Positions 1-9,630 are shown, counted from the stretch's first letter. The stretch is DNA of 39,562 nucleotides from Gammaproteobacteria bacterium (GCA_003353945.1 PIVM01000036.1:1-39562); one strand, 5' to 3'. Translations and numbers: made by a program. The notes: a model not told the origin generated them from the letters alone.

Positions 1-45
1 TGATGCGCGAAGTTCGTCTATCAAAGCAATATCGCGTTCGCTCAT
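1..45 (-). CDS. 5' end of third gene in type I R-M operon (truncated by window)
   Basis: An ATG at 45-43 overlaps the hsdS stop as ATGA and opens a frame of 15 codons (MSERDIALIDELRAS) that runs off the left edge. An AGGAG motif lies just upstream, inside the end of hsdS. The overlap implies translational coupling with hsdM and hsdS. By position it could be hsdR or an accessory gene. The short N-terminus resembles the start of AlbA_2/Schlafen-type ATP-binding proteins often found in type I loci, but 15 residues cannot decide this. Confidence 0.55.
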   Translation of the reverse strand, partial: MSERDIALIDELRAS

Positions 46-1271
46 GCCGCCACTCCTTTGCGCTCAATATGGGTAAGTTCGCCGGTGAAGGCTTTTTGGA
101 GGATGGATTTTTTTAGTTCGTCTAGATCGAGCGACTTGCTTCTATATATCGTTTCCAATCTTTTTATCAAATCTGTAATTTCATCAAGTTTTGAAATAAC
201 CTCGACTTGAAAATCCTTTGGTGGCGTTAAAAAGTTAAGCCTTCTCAAATCCCTGATATTGATCTGCATTAACGCAGCGCCATAAGTGCCAGCCTTAATC
301 TGATGTTGTATTTTCTTAGATATAAATTGGTAGTAGCCGAACTTTTGAATTATCTTTTCTTGATCAAAGCGGATAGGAACAATTCCTCTTGTAACATTGG
401 CTCCTGCCAACTCCTCATCAGCAATAGAGATAACGCCCGTACTTCCCCTGACGCACAGTAACAATTCACCACCTTGAAGTGTGGTTCTCTGATATGAGTC
501 AGCAAGCAAGGGGTCGATCAGTTTTAGGCCCCTTAATTTTATTGTTTCAGAGGTTAAATCTGTTGGACGAACTACTGGAAGCCCACTATCAAAATTATTA
601 CCTGGCTGAACGATTCCATATGATAAGGAACAATCTGAAGAGGTAACATCTTCCAGTTTTGACTCAACCCAGCCCTCACCACGCTGGCTAAACACCTGCT
701 GCAAATAGCTTTCAAACAATTCGCTGGCGTTTTTTAGATTTTGTTCGGTCTTGGCGCGGGCTTGCTCGATGTCGGCAAAGGCTTGATCGAGGATGACGAC
801 GATGCGTTTTTGTTCGGGGATGGGCGGTAGTGGAATTACAAGGCCAGCTAGTTTTGATGCGTTGAACCCCCCTTGAGCGCTACCTGATATACCAGCATTA
901 ACAGTATCCCAATACGCAGCTGACTGGAAAAACAAATACAGAAAATCCGGAAGAATTCTGTCATCCATAGGCCTGACTCTTATCAAGTATGAAGCGGCTA
1001 CTGAATTCTCACACTTTGTGATCAAGAAGCTTTTACCGGTTGTTGCGCCAGTTCGAACAAAAACAATATCGTCCACTTTAAGCTTATACTTGAGGTAATC
1101 AGCCTCGTCTATTTTACAGCTTGGTACTTCATTCCAATTTACAGCCCCGCCCTGAATATCAGTAATACGTAGAAACTTTGGTCCATTAATTTCAAAAGAA
1201 GCTTTGGCTGTGAATCCGTAATTAATTTCGGCCAGCTCACCTAAAGCGCTTATCGCCCAAGCATCCATCAT
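42..1271 (-). CDS. hsdS: Type I restriction-modification specificity subunit HsdS
   Basis: The S subunit recognises the bipartite DNA target and docks HsdM (and HsdR) onto it in the cytoplasm. The 409-aa protein has the classical two-fold layout: a first target-recognition domain (about 1-150), a conserved spacer (IPLPPIPEQKRIV then a long helix to about 200), a second recognition domain (about 200-350) and a C-terminal conserved helix ending KKSILQKAFTGEL. Its ATG overlaps the hsdM stop (ATGA), and its own stop overlaps the next gene the same way, so all three are one transcript. The stretches coding for the recognition domains are visibly more AT-rich than the conserved spacers, as expected for domains exchanged by recombination. 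The target sequence cannot be predicted from this reading. Confidence 0.93.
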   Translation of the reverse strand: MMDAWAISALGELAEINYGFTAKASFEINGPKFLRITDIQGGAVNWNEVPSCKIDEADYLKYKLKVDDIVFVRTGATTGKSFLITKCENSVAASYLIRVRPMDDRILPDFLYLFFQSAAYWDTVNAGISGSAQGGFNASKLAGLVIPLPPIPEQKRIVVILDQAFADIEQARAKTEQNLKNASELFESYLQQVFSQRGEGWVESKLEDVTSSDCSLSYGIVQPGNNFDSGLPVVRPTDLTSETIKLRGLKLIDPLLADSYQRTTLQGGELLLCVRGSTGVISIADEELAGANVTRGIVPIRFDQEKIIQKFGYYQFISKKIQHQIKAGTYGAALMQINIRDLRRLNFLTPPKDFQVEVISKLDEITDLIKRLETIYRSKSLDLDELKKSILQKAFTGELTHIERKGVAA

Positions 1272-3097
1272 AGCAGCCCCTGAATACTTTCCAGAATTGC
1301 TTCGCTCTCTCTATCCAATACGATGATTTCTTCAATAATAGCCTTGGGTTCACGTAGGGCGACTTCTTTATCACCATTGGGGTTTTTAACCGATAAATCC
1401 CAAGTGCTTTGGTCGATGGCTGCCACAGTTAGTGACCAGGATTTGTCGGAATCTGCAAAACCTTTTTGCAAATCAACAAACTCTTTTAAGTCATTGTCGT
1501 TAAGCGGATTGGTTTTACCCAAGCTGCGGCCGGGGTCAAGTTGGTAGAACCATGTCTTTTGCGTGGCTTCTCCCTTGGTAAAAAACAGCACCACGGTTTT
1601 GACCCCGGCGCCCAAAAAGGTTTTGGCGGGGCAGTCGAGCACGGTGTGCAGCTTGCAGTTTTCCAGCAGCTCTTTACGCAGCGCAATGGCGGCGTTATCA
1701 GTATTGCTCAAGAAGGTGTTTTTAATGACGATGGCGGCGCGGCCACCGGGCTTGAGGGTTTTGATAAAGTGCTGCAAAAACAAAAAGGCGGTTTCACCGG
1801 TTTTAATAGGGAAGTTTTGCTGCACCTCTTTGCGCTCTTTACCGCCAAAGGGTGGATTGGCTAGAATGACGTCATGCTGGTTGCTGGGTTGTATATCTTG
1901 CAGGTTCTCCGCCAGGGTGTTGGTGTGCAGCACGTTGGGCGCTTCGATACCGTGGAGGATCATATTCATAATGGCAATCACGTAGGCCAGTGACTTTTTC
2001 TCTTTGGCGTAGAAGGTGCTTTCTTGCAGAGTTTTTAAATCGCTGGTGGAAAGCTGCCTCTTATCGCGGCCACCTTGGCGTAAGTAATCGTAAGCCTCAC
2101 ACAAAAAGCCCGCAGAACCGGCGGCACCATCGTAGATAGTCTCGCCGATTTTCGGCTGAGTGACGTCAATCATGGCGCGAATCAGTGGGCGTGGGGTGTA
2201 GTATTCGCCGCCGTTACGGCCTGCGTTACCCATGTTTTTGATTTTGGCCTCATACAGGTGGGAGAGTTCGTGCTTTTCTTCCTGTGAGCGGAAGCGCAAT
2301 TCGTCTACCTTCTCTAAGGCATCGCGCAGGGAATAGCCGCTTTGAATTTTGTTTTTGATTTCGCCGAAAATTTCACCGATTTTGTATTCGATGGTATTGG
2401 CGTTGTCGGCGCGTTGCTTAAAGGCTTTGAGGTAGGGGAATAGCTCGCCATCCACATAATCCATCAAATCATCGCCGGTCAGGGCGTTGTTGTGGTCAAA
2501 CTCTCCATCTGCATCTTTCGGCGCGGCCCAGCTACCCCAGCGGTGCTGCTCGTCGATAATGTAGTGGTAATCCTCTCCCATTAACTCGGCTTCGAGGGAC
2601 TTTTCATGCTCAAGATCGTCGAGGTATTTGAGAAACAGCATCCAGGAGCTTTGCTCGGTATAGTCCAGCTCGCTTGAGCAGCCCGCGTCTTTATGAAATA
2701 TATCGTCGATATTTTTGAAGGTTTGCTCGAACATGGGAGTTTTGGCCTTTCGGGGTGTTCTTGCTGTGACGGCTACCGGCGCTGGCTTGTTCTTTACCTT
2801 ATTTGCCGACTTTGACTGCTTGTTGCTTGGCCTCTGTTGAGGGCTAAGACTGGCGATCAGTGCCTGTTTGCCACCTTTGCGCGCTAGCCCGATAGCATCA
2901 CAAGCGAGTTTGAGCTCAATCACCGTCACTTCAGGTAGGATTGACTCGATCTTGATGGCGCGTTTAGTGACAAGGGCGTTAACCAGCGCTGCATGGCTGG
3001 CATTGGACCTGACGGTTAGTTCATAGCTGCCGGCCAATTTGCTCAAGGTTTTCTTTTCAAGTAATTCTAATAATGCGCGTTTGCTTAGGCTTGCCAT
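1268..3097 (-). CDS. hsdM: Type I restriction-modification methyltransferase subunit HsdM
   Basis: Transfers a methyl group from S-adenosylmethionine to N6 of adenine in the site read by HsdS. Residues about 121-270 form the HsdM N-terminal helical domain (FEQTFKNIDDIFH...). The SAM-binding motif I is DGAAGSAG (323-330) and the catalytic motif IV is NPPFGG (414-419). At 609 aa it is longer than many HsdM proteins because of about 115 extra N-terminal residues: two short helical SAP-like segments (about 5-45 and 50-85) and a Lys/Pro-rich linker (88-120). SAP motifs bind DNA in other proteins; that role here is inference. There is no strong ribosome-binding site before the ATG, so the start is less certain than the frame. 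The gene sits 194 bp from the divergent gmk. Confidence 0.95.
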   Translation of the reverse strand: MASLSKRALLELLEKKTLSKLAGSYELTVRSNASHAALVNALVTKRAIKIESILPEVTVIELKLACDAIGLARKGGKQALIASLSPQQRPSNKQSKSANKVKNKPAPVAVTARTPRKAKTPMFEQTFKNIDDIFHKDAGCSSELDYTEQSSWMLFLKYLDDLEHEKSLEAELMGEDYHYIIDEQHRWGSWAAPKDADGEFDHNNALTGDDLMDYVDGELFPYLKAFKQRADNANTIEYKIGEIFGEIKNKIQSGYSLRDALEKVDELRFRSQEEKHELSHLYEAKIKNMGNAGRNGGEYYTPRPLIRAMIDVTQPKIGETIYDGAAGSAGFLCEAYDYLRQGGRDKRQLSTSDLKTLQESTFYAKEKKSLAYVIAIMNMILHGIEAPNVLHTNTLAENLQDIQPSNQHDVILANPPFGGKERKEVQQNFPIKTGETAFLFLQHFIKTLKPGGRAAIVIKNTFLSNTDNAAIALRKELLENCKLHTVLDCPAKTFLGAGVKTVVLFFTKGEATQKTWFYQLDPGRSLGKTNPLNDNDLKEFVDLQKGFADSDKSWSLTVAAIDQSTWDLSVKNPNGDKEVALREPKAIIEEIIVLDRESEAILESIQGLL

Positions 3098-3261
3098 TAA
3101 CGTCTGATCTAAGGTAACTTATTATGAGTAACGAGATTTTAGAATATAGCATAGAGTATGAAGGGGATTGCTAGTTATTCCTTTCATTGTTGTAGATAAG
3201 GATATGGTTATTTCTCAAATACAGAATATAGAATAAAACAATCCCAGCACTCACCATATGA

Positions 3262-3915
<654 letters not shown>

Positions 3916-3921
3916 TTCCGC

Positions 3922-3927
3922 TATAAT
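3922..3927 (+). promoter_or_regulatory. Candidate -10 element for rpoZ/spoT
   Basis: A consensus TATAAT lies just after the gmk stop and about 100 bp before rpoZ. No good -35 is found at 16-18 bp, so it may be a weak or activator-dependent promoter. The rest of the 107-bp gmk-rpoZ gap is AT-rich leader. Confidence 0.35.
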
Positions 3928-4022
3928 CGCTTGTTCTGGACAATTCGCAACTGTCTGTTTCTTGTTCTAAAATTGATATACCTTAATTTAATTAAACCCC
4001 TATTTTTATTCTGGATAGACCC

Positions 4023-4286
4023 ATGGCCCGAATTACCGTAGAAGATTGTCTGGACAAAGTTGACAGCCGTTTCGAGCTGATCATGATGGCCAGTAAACGC
4101 GCCCGTCAAATTGCTACTGGCGGCAAGGAGCCTTTAGTTCCTGAAGATGGCGACAAGCCAACCGTTTTAGCACTTCGCGAAATTGAAGATGGACTGGTTG
4201 ATGCCGAATTTTTGCAACAGTCAGAGACAGAGCTTGATGAATTTGGTGAAGATGAAATAACCATTAAAAGCAATGATACCCTCTAG
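4023..4286 (+). CDS. rpoZ: RNA polymerase omega subunit
   Basis: The smallest RNA polymerase subunit (87 aa), which clamps the beta' subunit, aids assembly and forms part of a ppGpp-binding site in proteobacteria. The N-terminus [20 protein letters not shown] and the following ASKRARQI helix are the family signature. The length matches E. coli omega closely. It ends 18 bp before spoT, so the two are very likely co-transcribed. Confidence 0.98.
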   Translation: MARITVEDCLDKVDSRFELIMMASKRARQIATGGKEPLVPEDGDKPTVLALREIEDGLVDAEFLQQSETELDEFGEDEITIKSNDTL

Positions 4287-4304
4287 CTAAAGAGGCCTAC
4301 GTCG

Positions 4305-6575
4305 ATGGCTACGGACTGTGCCGAAATTAGCTCTTACCAACCTGCATCGACGTCGGCACAATCCATTGAAGATCTGGCAGAAAAGCTGAATGCCTATCTC
4401 AACCCAGATCACATCCAGGAAATAAAACACGCGTATTATTACGCTGAGCAGGCGCATGACAACCAGCGCCGACGCAGTGGTGACCCCTATATTGTTCACC
4501 CTCTAGCTGTAGCCTATATACTGGCTGATATGCGCATGGACCCGCAAAGCCTTATGGCGGCCATGTTGCATGATGTGATAGAAGATACCAGTATCGGCAA
4601 AGAAGCTCTCAGCGAACAATTTGGTGAATCCGTAGCCGACCTGGTTGATGGTGTCAGCAAGCTAACGCAGATTAAATTTGGCTCGCGCGCAGAGGCACAA
4701 GCGGAGAATTTTCAAAAAATGGCCTTGGCGATGGCCAAGGACATTCGCGTCATCCTCGTCAAACTGGCAGACCGCCTACACAACATGCGCACGCTGGGCG
4801 TTCTTCGCCCGGACAAACGACGCAGAATCGCCAAAGAAACACTAGAGATGTATGGACCGATCGCCAATCGGCTCGGCATGAATACAATTCGTGTCGAATT
4901 TGAGGAATTGGGTTTTCATGCCCTGCATCCGATGCGATCAGAGCGTATTGCGGCCGCAGTTAAAGCCAGCCGTGGACATCGCAAAGAAATACTGGACAAA
5001 GTACGCCTGGCACTTGAAAACCATCTTAATCAGGAAGGTCTCAACGCACGAGTATTCGGTCGCGAAAAACACCTGTACAGCATTTACCAGAAAATGCGTG
5101 GCAAGAAAAAGTCGTTTTCTGAGATCATGGATGTCTATGCCTATCGCATCATAGTCGACAACGTTGATAGCTGTTATCGTGCCTTGGGTGCAGTCCATTG
5201 CCTTTATAAGCCGTTGACGGGACATTTTAAAGACTACATTGCCATACCCAAATCCAACGGTTACCAGTCCTTGCATACCGTTTTGTTCGGCATGCACGGT
5301 GTGCCTATCGAAATTCAAATTCGCACGGAAGAAATGGACGAAATGGCCAATAATGGCATTGCCGCCCATTGGCTGTACAAATCCAGCGAAAATCAGAATG
5401 AACTGCTCTCCGGCTCACATACACGGGCACGCAGATGGATACAAAACCTGCTGGAGCTACAACAGAGCACAGGCAATTCGCTGGAATTTATTGAAAACGT
5501 CAAAATCGACTTGTTCCCCGACGAGGTCTACGTATTCACACCCAAAGGCAATATTCTAGAGTTGCCACAAGGCGCAACCGCTGTTGATTTCGCTTATGCC
5601 GTGCATACTGATGTCGGAAACAGCTGCGTGGCCTGTCGAATAAACCGGCGGCTGGCACCGGTAAGCGAAATCTTGCAAAGCGGTTCAACAATCGAGGTTC
5701 TAACCGCACCGGGCTCACAACCCAACCCGGCCTGGCTAGGATTTGTTGTGACAGGAAAAGCACGCAGTAATATCCGCCATTTTCTAAAAAACCAGCGCCA
5801 TACTGAATCCATTGCTTTAGGTAAACGTTTGTTGAATAAAGCACTTGGCAGTTTGGGCAGCAGTATCGAACAATTATCTGAAGAACAAATCCAACGCGTC
5901 CTGCGAGACACAGGGCATCACAATTTTGATTATATTCTTGAAGACATTGGTCTGGGCAACCGCGTTGCTTACCTAGCTGCCCGCCAATTGACAGAACCTG
6001 CGGCAACGTCTGACACATCAAACTCCGCTGACCAGGGAGCACCTGCAGGCAATACCTCAGAAACGGACCAGCAAGGAAAAGATCAGCCCTCACCTGAACT
6101 AAAACCCCCAGTCCCACTGAAGATCACGGGGACTGAAGGGATGATAATCAGTTTTGCCAAATGCTGCCGCCCGATTCCGGGTGATCCAATCATCGGTCAT
6201 ATCAGCGCCGGACGTGGTTTGGTTGTGCATACAGATGCCTGCAATAATATGGCAGAAATCAGGGAGAGCCGGACCAAATGTATGGAACTGCGTTGGGCAC
6301 CAGAAGTAAAAGGTGAATTTTTAGTTGAGTTACGGGTAGAGCTTGAACAAAAACGTGGCATTATTGCCCTGCTCGCCAACAAAATTAACAGCCTGGATGC
6401 GAACATTGAAAAAATAAGCGTTGAAGATAAGGATATTCGATTTAGTGTTGTTCTCCTGTTGATTAAAGTGCATAACCGCGTTCACCTGGCCCGTATTATG
6501 CGCAGACTACGCAATGTTCGCCCGGTCACCCGCGTCGCTCGCATTAAAAACTCCAGCAGTTGGAGAAGGAAGTAA
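4305..6575 (+). CDS. spoT: Bifunctional (p)ppGpp synthetase/hydrolase SpoT
   Basis: Makes and degrades the stringent-response alarmone (p)ppGpp. Domain order is N-terminal HD hydrolase with HDVIED at 89-94, RelA-type synthetase (RIIVDNVDSCYRALG to KDYIAIPKSNGYQSLHT), TGS domain (VFTPKGNILELPQGATAVDFAYAVH), helical region, and C-terminal ACT domain (about 685-756). The intact HDxxED motif makes hydrolase activity likely. At 756 aa it is longer than E. coli SpoT because of an N-terminal extension of about 25 residues and a Ser/Asn/Gln/Pro-rich linker (about 562-605) before the Cys-containing domain (AKCCRPIPGD). It follows rpoZ closely, and its stop is 4 bp before the ridA start. Confidence 0.97.
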   Translation: MATDCAEISSYQPASTSAQSIEDLAEKLNAYLNPDHIQEIKHAYYYAEQAHDNQRRRSGDPYIVHPLAVAYILADMRMDPQSLMAAMLHDVIEDTSIGKEALSEQFGESVADLVDGVSKLTQIKFGSRAEAQAENFQKMALAMAKDIRVILVKLADRLHNMRTLGVLRPDKRRRIAKETLEMYGPIANRLGMNTIRVEFEELGFHALHPMRSERIAAAVKASRGHRKEILDKVRLALENHLNQEGLNARVFGREKHLYSIYQKMRGKKKSFSEIMDVYAYRIIVDNVDSCYRALGAVHCLYKPLTGHFKDYIAIPKSNGYQSLHTVLFGMHGVPIEIQIRTEEMDEMANNGIAAHWLYKSSENQNELLSGSHTRARRWIQNLLELQQSTGNSLEFIENVKIDLFPDEVYVFTPKGNILELPQGATAVDFAYAVHTDVGNSCVACRINRRLAPVSEILQSGSTIEVLTAPGSQPNPAWLGFVVTGKARSNIRHFLKNQRHTESIALGKRLLNKALGSLGSSIEQLSEEQIQRVLRDTGHHNFDYILEDIGLGNRVAYLAARQLTEPAATSDTSNSADQGAPAGNTSETDQQGKDQPSPELKPPVPLKITGTEGMIISFAKCCRPIPGDPIIGHISAGRGLVVHTDACNNMAEIRESRTKCMELRWAPEVKGEFLVELRVELEQKRGIIALLANKINSLDANIEKISVEDKDIRFSVVLLLIKVHNRVHLARIMRRLRNVRPVTRVARIKNSSSWRRK

Positions 6576-6579
6576 TAAG

Positions 6580-6963
6580 TTGAGCAATAGAGCCGTTATA
6601 CATACTAACCATGCCCCTGAGGCAATCGGCCCTTATTCCCAAGCCGTCAAAGTCAATAACATTGTCTACCTCTCAGGTCAGATACCGCTGGATCCGCATT
6701 CTATGGAACTGGTGGAAGGCGATGTTCAAATCCAGGCCCGACGTGTTTTTGATAACATGCAAGCGGTTGCCAACGCAGCGGGTGGCTCATTACACAATAT
6801 CGTTAAACTAACCATCTACTTGACTGACATGGATAATTTTGCCGATGTCAATCAAGTCATGGCGGAATATTTTGTCGACACATACCCCGCACGGGCTTGC
6901 GTCGCTGTATCTGCATTACCCAAGGGTGCTATCGTCGAGATAGACGGCATAATGGCGCTGTAA
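6580..6963 (+). CDS. ridA: Reactive imine/enamine deaminase RidA (YjgF family)
   Basis: Hydrolyses reactive 2-aminoacrylate and other enamine/imine intermediates released by PLP enzymes. The family motifs GPYSQA and SGQIPLDP and the conserved Arg in the C-terminal PARACVAVSALPKGAIVEID segment are present. I chose the TTG at 6580: it gives 127 aa, the normal RidA length, and lies 9 bp after a strong GGAGAAGGA ribosome-binding site. An in-frame upstream ATG at 6514 would add 22 residues unrelated to the family and sits inside spoT. The spoT-ridA-recG order resembles that of other gammaproteobacteria. Confidence 0.95.
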   Translation: MSNRAVIHTNHAPEAIGPYSQAVKVNNIVYLSGQIPLDPHSMELVEGDVQIQARRVFDNMQAVANAAGGSLHNIVKLTIYLTDMDNFADVNQVMAEYFVDTYPARACVAVSALPKGAIVEIDGIMAL

Positions 6964-6989
6964 AACCGCCATATAATATGTAATTGGTA

Positions 6990-7020
6990 TTTTAGGTCCA
7001 CGGCCACAGCAATTTTCCGG
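6990..7020 (+). repeat. Dispersed intergenic repeat, copy 1
   Basis: TTTTAGGTCCACGG (6990-7003) followed by an AATTTTCC block. The same 14-mer occurs at 30820-30833 before AATTGTCC, with weaker relatives at 26413-26446 and 38029-38046. All four lie between genes. Confidence 0.45.
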
Positions 7021-7030
7021 ATAGACAAGC

Positions 7031-7099
7031 ATGACCCTGTTGGAAATGCTTCACCTGATAGCACATGCTAAAAAACAAGCCTTTCGGCAAGGCAGCTAA
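7031..7099 (+). CDS. Possible 22-aa leader ORF before recG
   Basis: ATG at 7031 to TAA at 7097-7099 encodes MTLLEMLHLIAHAKKQAFRQ plus two residues. The stop is 3 bp before the recG ATG, a spacing that would allow translational coupling. The upstream ribosome-binding site is weak. No homology is known to me; it may be chance. Confidence 0.22.
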   Translation: MTLLEMLHLIAHAKKQAFRQGS

Positions 7100-7102
7100 G
7101 CA

Positions 7103-9238
7103 ATGCCAGATCTTCCATTGAATGACGTTGCCTGCGGTCAGTTACTATCTGAGTCTGTAACCCTTCTCAAGGGCGTCGGCCCACGCATGACAGACAAGTT
7201 GTTGCGATTGGGCATTGTTTCTCTGCAAGACCTGTTGTTTCATCTGCCCTCACGCTATCAGAACCGCACGCAGCTTTTCCCTATCGGCGCTTTACGACCC
7301 GGTCAGGAAGCCTTGATAGAAGGCGAAGTTATAAATTCTGCGATTGCAATGGGGCGTCGCTCCAGCCTCGCCTGTGAACTCAGAGATCAAAGCGGCATAG
7401 TCACCATCCGCTTTTTTCATTTCAACGCCGCACAGAAAAAACAACTGACTCCCGGCACGCGCGTTCGTTGTTTTGGCGAACTTCGCTACGGTGCCAAAGG
7501 TTTTGAAATCTATCACCCACAATACCAAATACTCACAACGGAAAAACCAATCGAATTGGAAAAACGATTAACGCCAATATATCCAAGTACCGAAGGCATA
7601 TCCCAATCTTACTGGCGCAAAATAATCGATCAAGTGCTAGAGACAATAACAGACAACTGTTTGCAAGACTGTATACCATTCACATTGATTCCGCCCGATC
7701 TGTTGAACGCCGAACCTTCGCTTTCACTACTCGATACGCTACGCTACCTGCACCACCCCCCTGCAAATGCGCCACTACAACAATTAGTGGCAGGCGATCA
7801 TCCTTTTCAGCGTCGACTCGCCTTTGAAGAACTTGTCACCTACCATCTTGGACTTCTGTATTTGCGGCTAGCATTTCGACAACAAAATGCAGCTCGCATG
7901 CCACAAAAAACCAAAGCGCTAAATGCGTTTATTTCGACCTTAGGATTCAACCTAACAGATGCTCAAGATCGCGTTAGGCAGGAAATCAGCCATGATCTCA
8001 GCAAACCTCATCCTATGTTACGACTGGTGCAGGGTGATGTAGGATCGGGCAAAACCGTTATCGCAGCGCTGGCTGCACTGCAAACAATACAAGCAGGATT
8101 TCAGGTGACGGTTATGGCACCGACAGAAATTCTTGCTGAACAACATCTGCAGGCATTCAAAAACTGGTTCGATCCGCTGACTATTCAAACACAGTTGCTG
8201 ACAGGTCGCAGCAAAGGCAAACAAAGGCGCCAGATTCTCGATAAATTGCAGTGCGGCGACACTCAACTTATTATTGGTACACACGCATTGTTTCAAAGCG
8301 AAATCGAGTACCAGCGCCTTGGCCTCGTTATTATTGATGAACAACACCGTTTTGGTGTTCATCAACGCTTGGCATTAAGAGAAAAGGGATGCCAACAAAC
8401 AGTTCAGCAAAAAACGGCACCACACCAACTGATCATGACAGCCACGCCCATTCCACGCACTTTGGCTATGAGCGCATACGCCGATCTGGATCTATCCATC
8501 ATTGACGAATTACCTCCTGGGCGAACACCTGTCAACACCGTACTGATAGACGAGGCCCGCCGAGCGCAAGTGATTGATCGTGTCAAAAACGCCTGCCTTG
8601 AGGGGCGCCAGGCATATTGGGTTTGTACTCTTATCGAGGAATCCGAAGTACTGCAATGCCAGGCAGCACAGGCCACTGCCGAGATGCTGCAGAAAGAACT
8701 CACTGAACTATCTGTTGCCTTGATTCACGGACGACTTAAAACTGAAGAAAAAGCCAACATCATGACAGCTTTTCACCAAGGTAAAGTAGATTTGTTAGTG
8801 GCAACAACGGTCATCGAAGTCGGGGTCAATGTTACCAACGCCAGTCTGATGATCATCGAAAATCCCGAACGCCTGGGACTGGCACAATTACATCAGCTAC
8901 GAGGACGTATCGGTCGAGGGGCTGCGGCCAGTCATTGCGTGCTACTTTACGCCAGTACCATATCTGCCAACGGCAAAGAGCGTCTGCGTGTCATGCGTGA
9001 AACCAGTGACGGTTTTGTCATAGCGGAAAAAGATATGCAACTGCGCGGACCAGGAGAAGTTCTGGGTACTCATCAGACGGGTCTACTGCAATTTAGAATT
9101 GCTGATCTGCAACGTGATGTTGATTTGATTAGCGCAGCTAAATCCACTGCCAATAAACTTCTAGCTCAATACCCCCATTTTTGCGAGAATTTGCTGGATC
9201 GCTGGCGACGCCGTGCTGATTATTTTGCTAATGGTTGA
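7103..9238 (+). CDS. recG: ATP-dependent DNA helicase RecG
   Basis: Reverses stalled replication forks and branch-migrates Holliday junctions. The 711-aa protein has the N-terminal wedge/OB domain (about 60-150), then superfamily 2 helicase motifs: Walker A GDVGSGKT (311-318), DEQH box within DEQHRFGVHQR (412-422), TATPIPRTLAM, and the C-terminal helicase domain with QLHQLRGRIGRG. The C-terminus has the TRG-like KDMQLRGPGEVLGTHQTG region. Length is close to the usual 693. It ends in the stop that forms the left edge of a 42-bp perfect palindrome. Confidence 0.98.
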   Translation: MPDLPLNDVACGQLLSESVTLLKGVGPRMTDKLLRLGIVSLQDLLFHLPSRYQNRTQLFPIGALRPGQEALIEGEVINSAIAMGRRSSLACELRDQSGIVTIRFFHFNAAQKKQLTPGTRVRCFGELRYGAKGFEIYHPQYQILTTEKPIELEKRLTPIYPSTEGISQSYWRKIIDQVLETITDNCLQDCIPFTLIPPDLLNAEPSLSLLDTLRYLHHPPANAPLQQLVAGDHPFQRRLAFEELVTYHLGLLYLRLAFRQQNAARMPQKTKALNAFISTLGFNLTDAQDRVRQEISHDLSKPHPMLRLVQGDVGSGKTVIAALAALQTIQAGFQVTVMAPTEILAEQHLQAFKNWFDPLTIQTQLLTGRSKGKQRRQILDKLQCGDTQLIIGTHALFQSEIEYQRLGLVIIDEQHRFGVHQRLALREKGCQQTVQQKTAPHQLIMTATPIPRTLAMSAYADLDLSIIDELPPGRTPVNTVLIDEARRAQVIDRVKNACLEGRQAYWVCTLIEESEVLQCQAAQATAEMLQKELTELSVALIHGRLKTEEKANIMTAFHQGKVDLLVATTVIEVGVNVTNASLMIIENPERLGLAQLHQLRGRIGRGAAASHCVLLYASTISANGKERLRVMRETSDGFVIAEKDMQLRGPGEVLGTHQTGLLQFRIADLQRDVDLISAAKSTANKLLAQYPHFCENLLDRWRRRADYFANG

Positions 9239-9277
9239 CACCATGACAGAGAATTATAATTCTCTGTCATGGTGTCA
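9236..9277. repeat. Perfect 42-bp palindrome at the recG stop codon
   Basis: The sequence starts TGACACCATGACAGAG, is centred on TATA and reads identically on both strands over all 42 bases. The recG TGA is its first three bases. As RNA it would form a long hairpin with almost no loop. It is not a standard terminator because no T tract follows. It could act as a bidirectional mRNA end, a protein-binding site or the remnant of a mobile element. Confidence 0.85.
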
Positions 9278-9386
9278 GGTTATCCTATTCAAGTAATTTG
9301 GGCAGTTTGGTAAGCTCCTCACAAAAAACAGCGACGGATTGGGATGAATTGCCACACACACATTAACTGCGTGAACTACACTTAAA

Positions 9387-9607
9387 CCTAGAAAATTCAG
9401 TTGAACCTACTGTGAGGATCTAAGGCACTAAATTTTTCAGTTTTTTCTAAAATTTTGAACGGGGCGGCCATCCGCTCACCTTATGAGTGACCGAAATGTC
9501 GGACCAACTGTTTCGTCCAAAATTGTAGTAAAAAACTCCTATCTTTAGCACCTTAGCTCCTCTCGTCGAAGCGTCGAAACGTACGATTTCAACTGATTTT
9601 GTCTAGG
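9387..9607. mobile_element. 221-bp foldback element (MITE-like) with long imperfect terminal inverted repeats
   Basis: The left end CCTAGAAAATTCAGTTGAA (9387-9405) matches the reverse complement of 9588-9607 with one indel and one mismatch. A second pair of inverted blocks, 9414-9461 (GAGGATCTAAGGCACTAAA...) and 9514-9562, pairs over nearly 50 bp at roughly 80% by eye. The arms enclose about 50 bp of unique centre, and there is no ORF. The flanks are TTAAA on the left and TTAA on the right, compatible with a TTAA-type target duplication. The CCTAGA end resembles IS1380-family ends, so a parent transposase of that family is a guess. A single related end lies at 11225. Confidence 0.75.
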
Positions 9608-9630
9608 TTAAATTGAGCGAAAATCCCTGA

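Noticed and set aside
3124-3174. 16-codon ORF (MSNEILEYSIEYEGDC) between hsdM and gmk
   Set aside because: Very short, weak upstream signal, AT-rich region; chance occurrence is likely.
6514-6579. Upstream ATG start for RidA
   Set aside because: It lies inside spoT and adds 22 residues foreign to the family; the TTG at 6580 has a strong ribosome-binding site.
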